In this document: piece after piece, positions 5,628 to 6,553 of the stretch
Numbering within the stretch: the stretch's first letter is position 1
Layout: each line of letters begins with the position of its first letter
Origin: Deltaproteobacteria bacterium
GTDB taxonomy: Bacteria > Desulfobacterota > Desulfobaccia > Desulfobaccales > 0-14-0-80-60-11
NCBI GenBank assembly: GCA_019308625.1
Contig: JAFDHU010000078.1
Location: forward strand, 1 to 6,553
Length of the DNA: 6,553 nt
Direction: 5' to 3'
Notes under the pieces: model-generated
The model's database searches: none
Told to the model about the DNA's origin: nothing
Seen by the model: the letters and a program-made list of their open reading frames with translations, nothing else
Position numbers and translations under genes: made by a program

Positions 5628-6362
5628 ATGAAACTTTTTACTCTCATTCCCGCCCGCTATGGCTCCACCCGTCTGCCCGGTAAGGCGCTGGCGCAGATTC
5701 TGGGCAAGCCTCTCATCCAATGGGTTTATGAGCGGGCCGCCCAGGTGCCCGGCGTGGAGGGCCTTTATGTGGCCACCGATGATGAGCGTATCCGGGACTG
5801 TGTCGAGTCCTTCGGTGGAAAGGCCATTATGACCCGAGCCGACCATTCCTCGGGCAGCGATCGCTTGGCCGAGGCCGCGGACCGGCTGGGACTGGCCCCC
5901 TGTGACCTGGTGCTCAACATCCAGGGGGACCAGGTGGTCTTTCCGCCTCGGCTGGTGAGCCAGTTGGCGGGCCGCCTGCAGACTGACTGCTCGGCCCTGA
6001 TGGTCACGCCGGTGAAGCGGCTCACCGACCCGGAAGCCGCCCAGGACCCCAATGTGGTCAAGGTGGTTTTTGACCACCGGGGCCGGGCCCTGTATTTTTC
6101 CCGTAGCCCGCTGCCCTACTGGCGGGACGGGGAGCGCCCCTTCTTCTTTAAGCACATCGGCATCTACGCCTACCGGGCCGGCTTTCTCCGGGAGTTCGTC
6201 AGCCTGCCCCCGGGGCGCTGGGAGGAGGCGGAAAAACTGGAACAGCTCCGGGCCCTGGAATACGGCTACCCCATCCATGTGGTGGAGACCACCGCCGATA
6301 CCCTGGAGGTGGACACTCCCGAGGATCTGGCCCGGGTGGAGGCATACTTAAAAAAGGTCTAA
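5628..6362 (+). CDS. kdsB: 3-deoxy-manno-octulosonate cytidylyltransferase (CMP-Kdo synthetase)
   Basis: Cytoplasmic enzyme joining Kdo to CTP to give CMP-Kdo and pyrophosphate, the activated sugar for the inner core of lipopolysaccharide. At 244 residues it has normal length. Motifs: nucleotide-binding PARYGSTRLPGK 8-19, ATDDERI 49-55, SGSDRLAE 75-82 (usually SGTDR), NIQGDQV 97-103 with metal-binding Asp 101, YFSRSPLPY 156-164, KHIGIYAYR 175-183, EKLEQLRALE 202-211, and VDTPEDL 228-234. The usual QGDEP is QGDQV, so the Glu and Pro after the key Asp are replaced. No Shine-Dalgarno sequence precedes the ATG at 5628, yet the start is right because the first motif begins at residue 8 as in the family. 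The stop TAA shares one base with the pyrF ATG, so the two genes form an operon. Its promoter is probably TATAAT at 5607. Identification is secure. Confidence 0.98.
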   Translation: MKLFTLIPARYGSTRLPGKALAQILGKPLIQWVYERAAQVPGVEGLYVATDDERIRDCVESFGGKAIMTRADHSSGSDRLAEAADRLGLAPCDLVLNIQGDQVVFPPRLVSQLAGRLQTDCSALMVTPVKRLTDPEAAQDPNVVKVVFDHRGRALYFSRSPLPYWRDGERPFFFKHIGIYAYRAGFLREFVSLPPGRWEEAEKLEQLRALEYGYPIHVVETTADTLEVDTPEDLARVEAYLKKV

Positions 6363-6553
6363 TGGACCCCAAAGACCGCCTGATCTTCCCCCTGGACGTC
6401 CCGGATGCAGACCAGGCCCGCCACCTGGTGGACCAACTGGCGGACCACGTGGGCCTGTTCAAGGTGGGCTGGGAACTGTTCATGGCCGCAGGCCCTGACT
6501 TCTTCCGGGAACTGGCGGCCTACACCCCGGTGGGCCTGTTCCTGGACCTCAAA
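6362..6553 (+). CDS. pyrF: Orotidine 5'-phosphate decarboxylase, 3' end missing
   Basis: Cytoplasmic enzyme converting OMP to UMP and CO2, the last step of new pyrimidine synthesis. Only the first 64 residues are in the window; the family is usually about 230-240 long. Visible are the first strand LIFPLDVPD with substrate-contacting Asp 12, KVGWELF with the conserved Lys 35, and VGLFLDLK at the very end, whose Asp 62 and Lys 64 begin the catalytic D-x-K-x-x-D signature. The ATG overlaps the kdsB stop by one base (TAATG), so ribosomes finishing kdsB can restart here. PyrF supplies UMP and hence the CTP used by KdsB. The 3' part is simply cut by the window edge. Confidence 0.95.
   Translation, partial: MDPKDRLIFPLDVPDADQARHLVDQLADHVGLFKVGWELFMAAGPDFFRELAAYTPVGLFLDLK

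Noticed and set aside
5037..6278. 413-residue minus-strand open frame
   Set aside because: Runs antisense through two supported genes and the terminator between them; kdsB is certain, so this is a shadow.

Overview
This GC-rich window carries densely packed genes of a Gram-negative bacterium. The Gram-negative call rests on kdsB, which makes CMP-Kdo for lipopolysaccharide, and on two proteins with export signals. Protein style (archaeal-like sirtuin, ClpB, exported ankyrin protein, exported OB-fold-like protein) and G/C-rich intergenic palindromes suggest a deltaproteobacterial (Desulfobacterota-like) lineage. That placement is an inference from general resemblance, not a database match.

Layout. 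(1) 1-687, plus strand: 3' part of a sirtuin NAD-dependent protein deacylase, cut by the window edge. (2) 729-3482, minus strand: clpB, full length, followed three bases later by a 55-residue single-pass membrane ORF with its own ribosome binding site; this unit converges on the sirtuin. (3) 3483-3742: clpB promoter and a leader whose hairpin covers the ribosome binding site, then a block of G/C-run palindromes that probably also ends the ankyrin transcript. (4) 3743-4666, minus strand: exported or lipid-anchored ankyrin-repeat protein. (5) 4667-4985: divergent control region with a good minus-strand promoter, and on the plus strand a possible 15-codon leader ORF followed by a hairpin next to the ribosome binding site of the next gene. 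(6) 4986-5462, plus strand: small exported protein, probably an OB fold, followed by a terminator-like hairpin. (7) 5628 to the window end, plus strand: kdsB and the start of pyrF, overlapping by one base.

How they fit together. ClpB rescues aggregated proteins; the sirtuin removes acyl groups from lysines; neither has an obvious link to the envelope genes. The ankyrin and OB-fold-like proteins are divergently transcribed and both exported, so they may act in the same compartment, but nothing in the sequence proves a shared function. KdsB consumes CTP, and PyrF makes UMP, the precursor of CTP, so their coupling makes metabolic sense. I found no mobile element, CRISPR array, rRNA or tRNA. Nothing here is clearly a new multi-gene system. 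The most testable oddities are the clpB leader hairpin, the small ORF behind clpB, the leader ORF and hairpin before the OB-fold-like gene, and the very short leader of kdsB.
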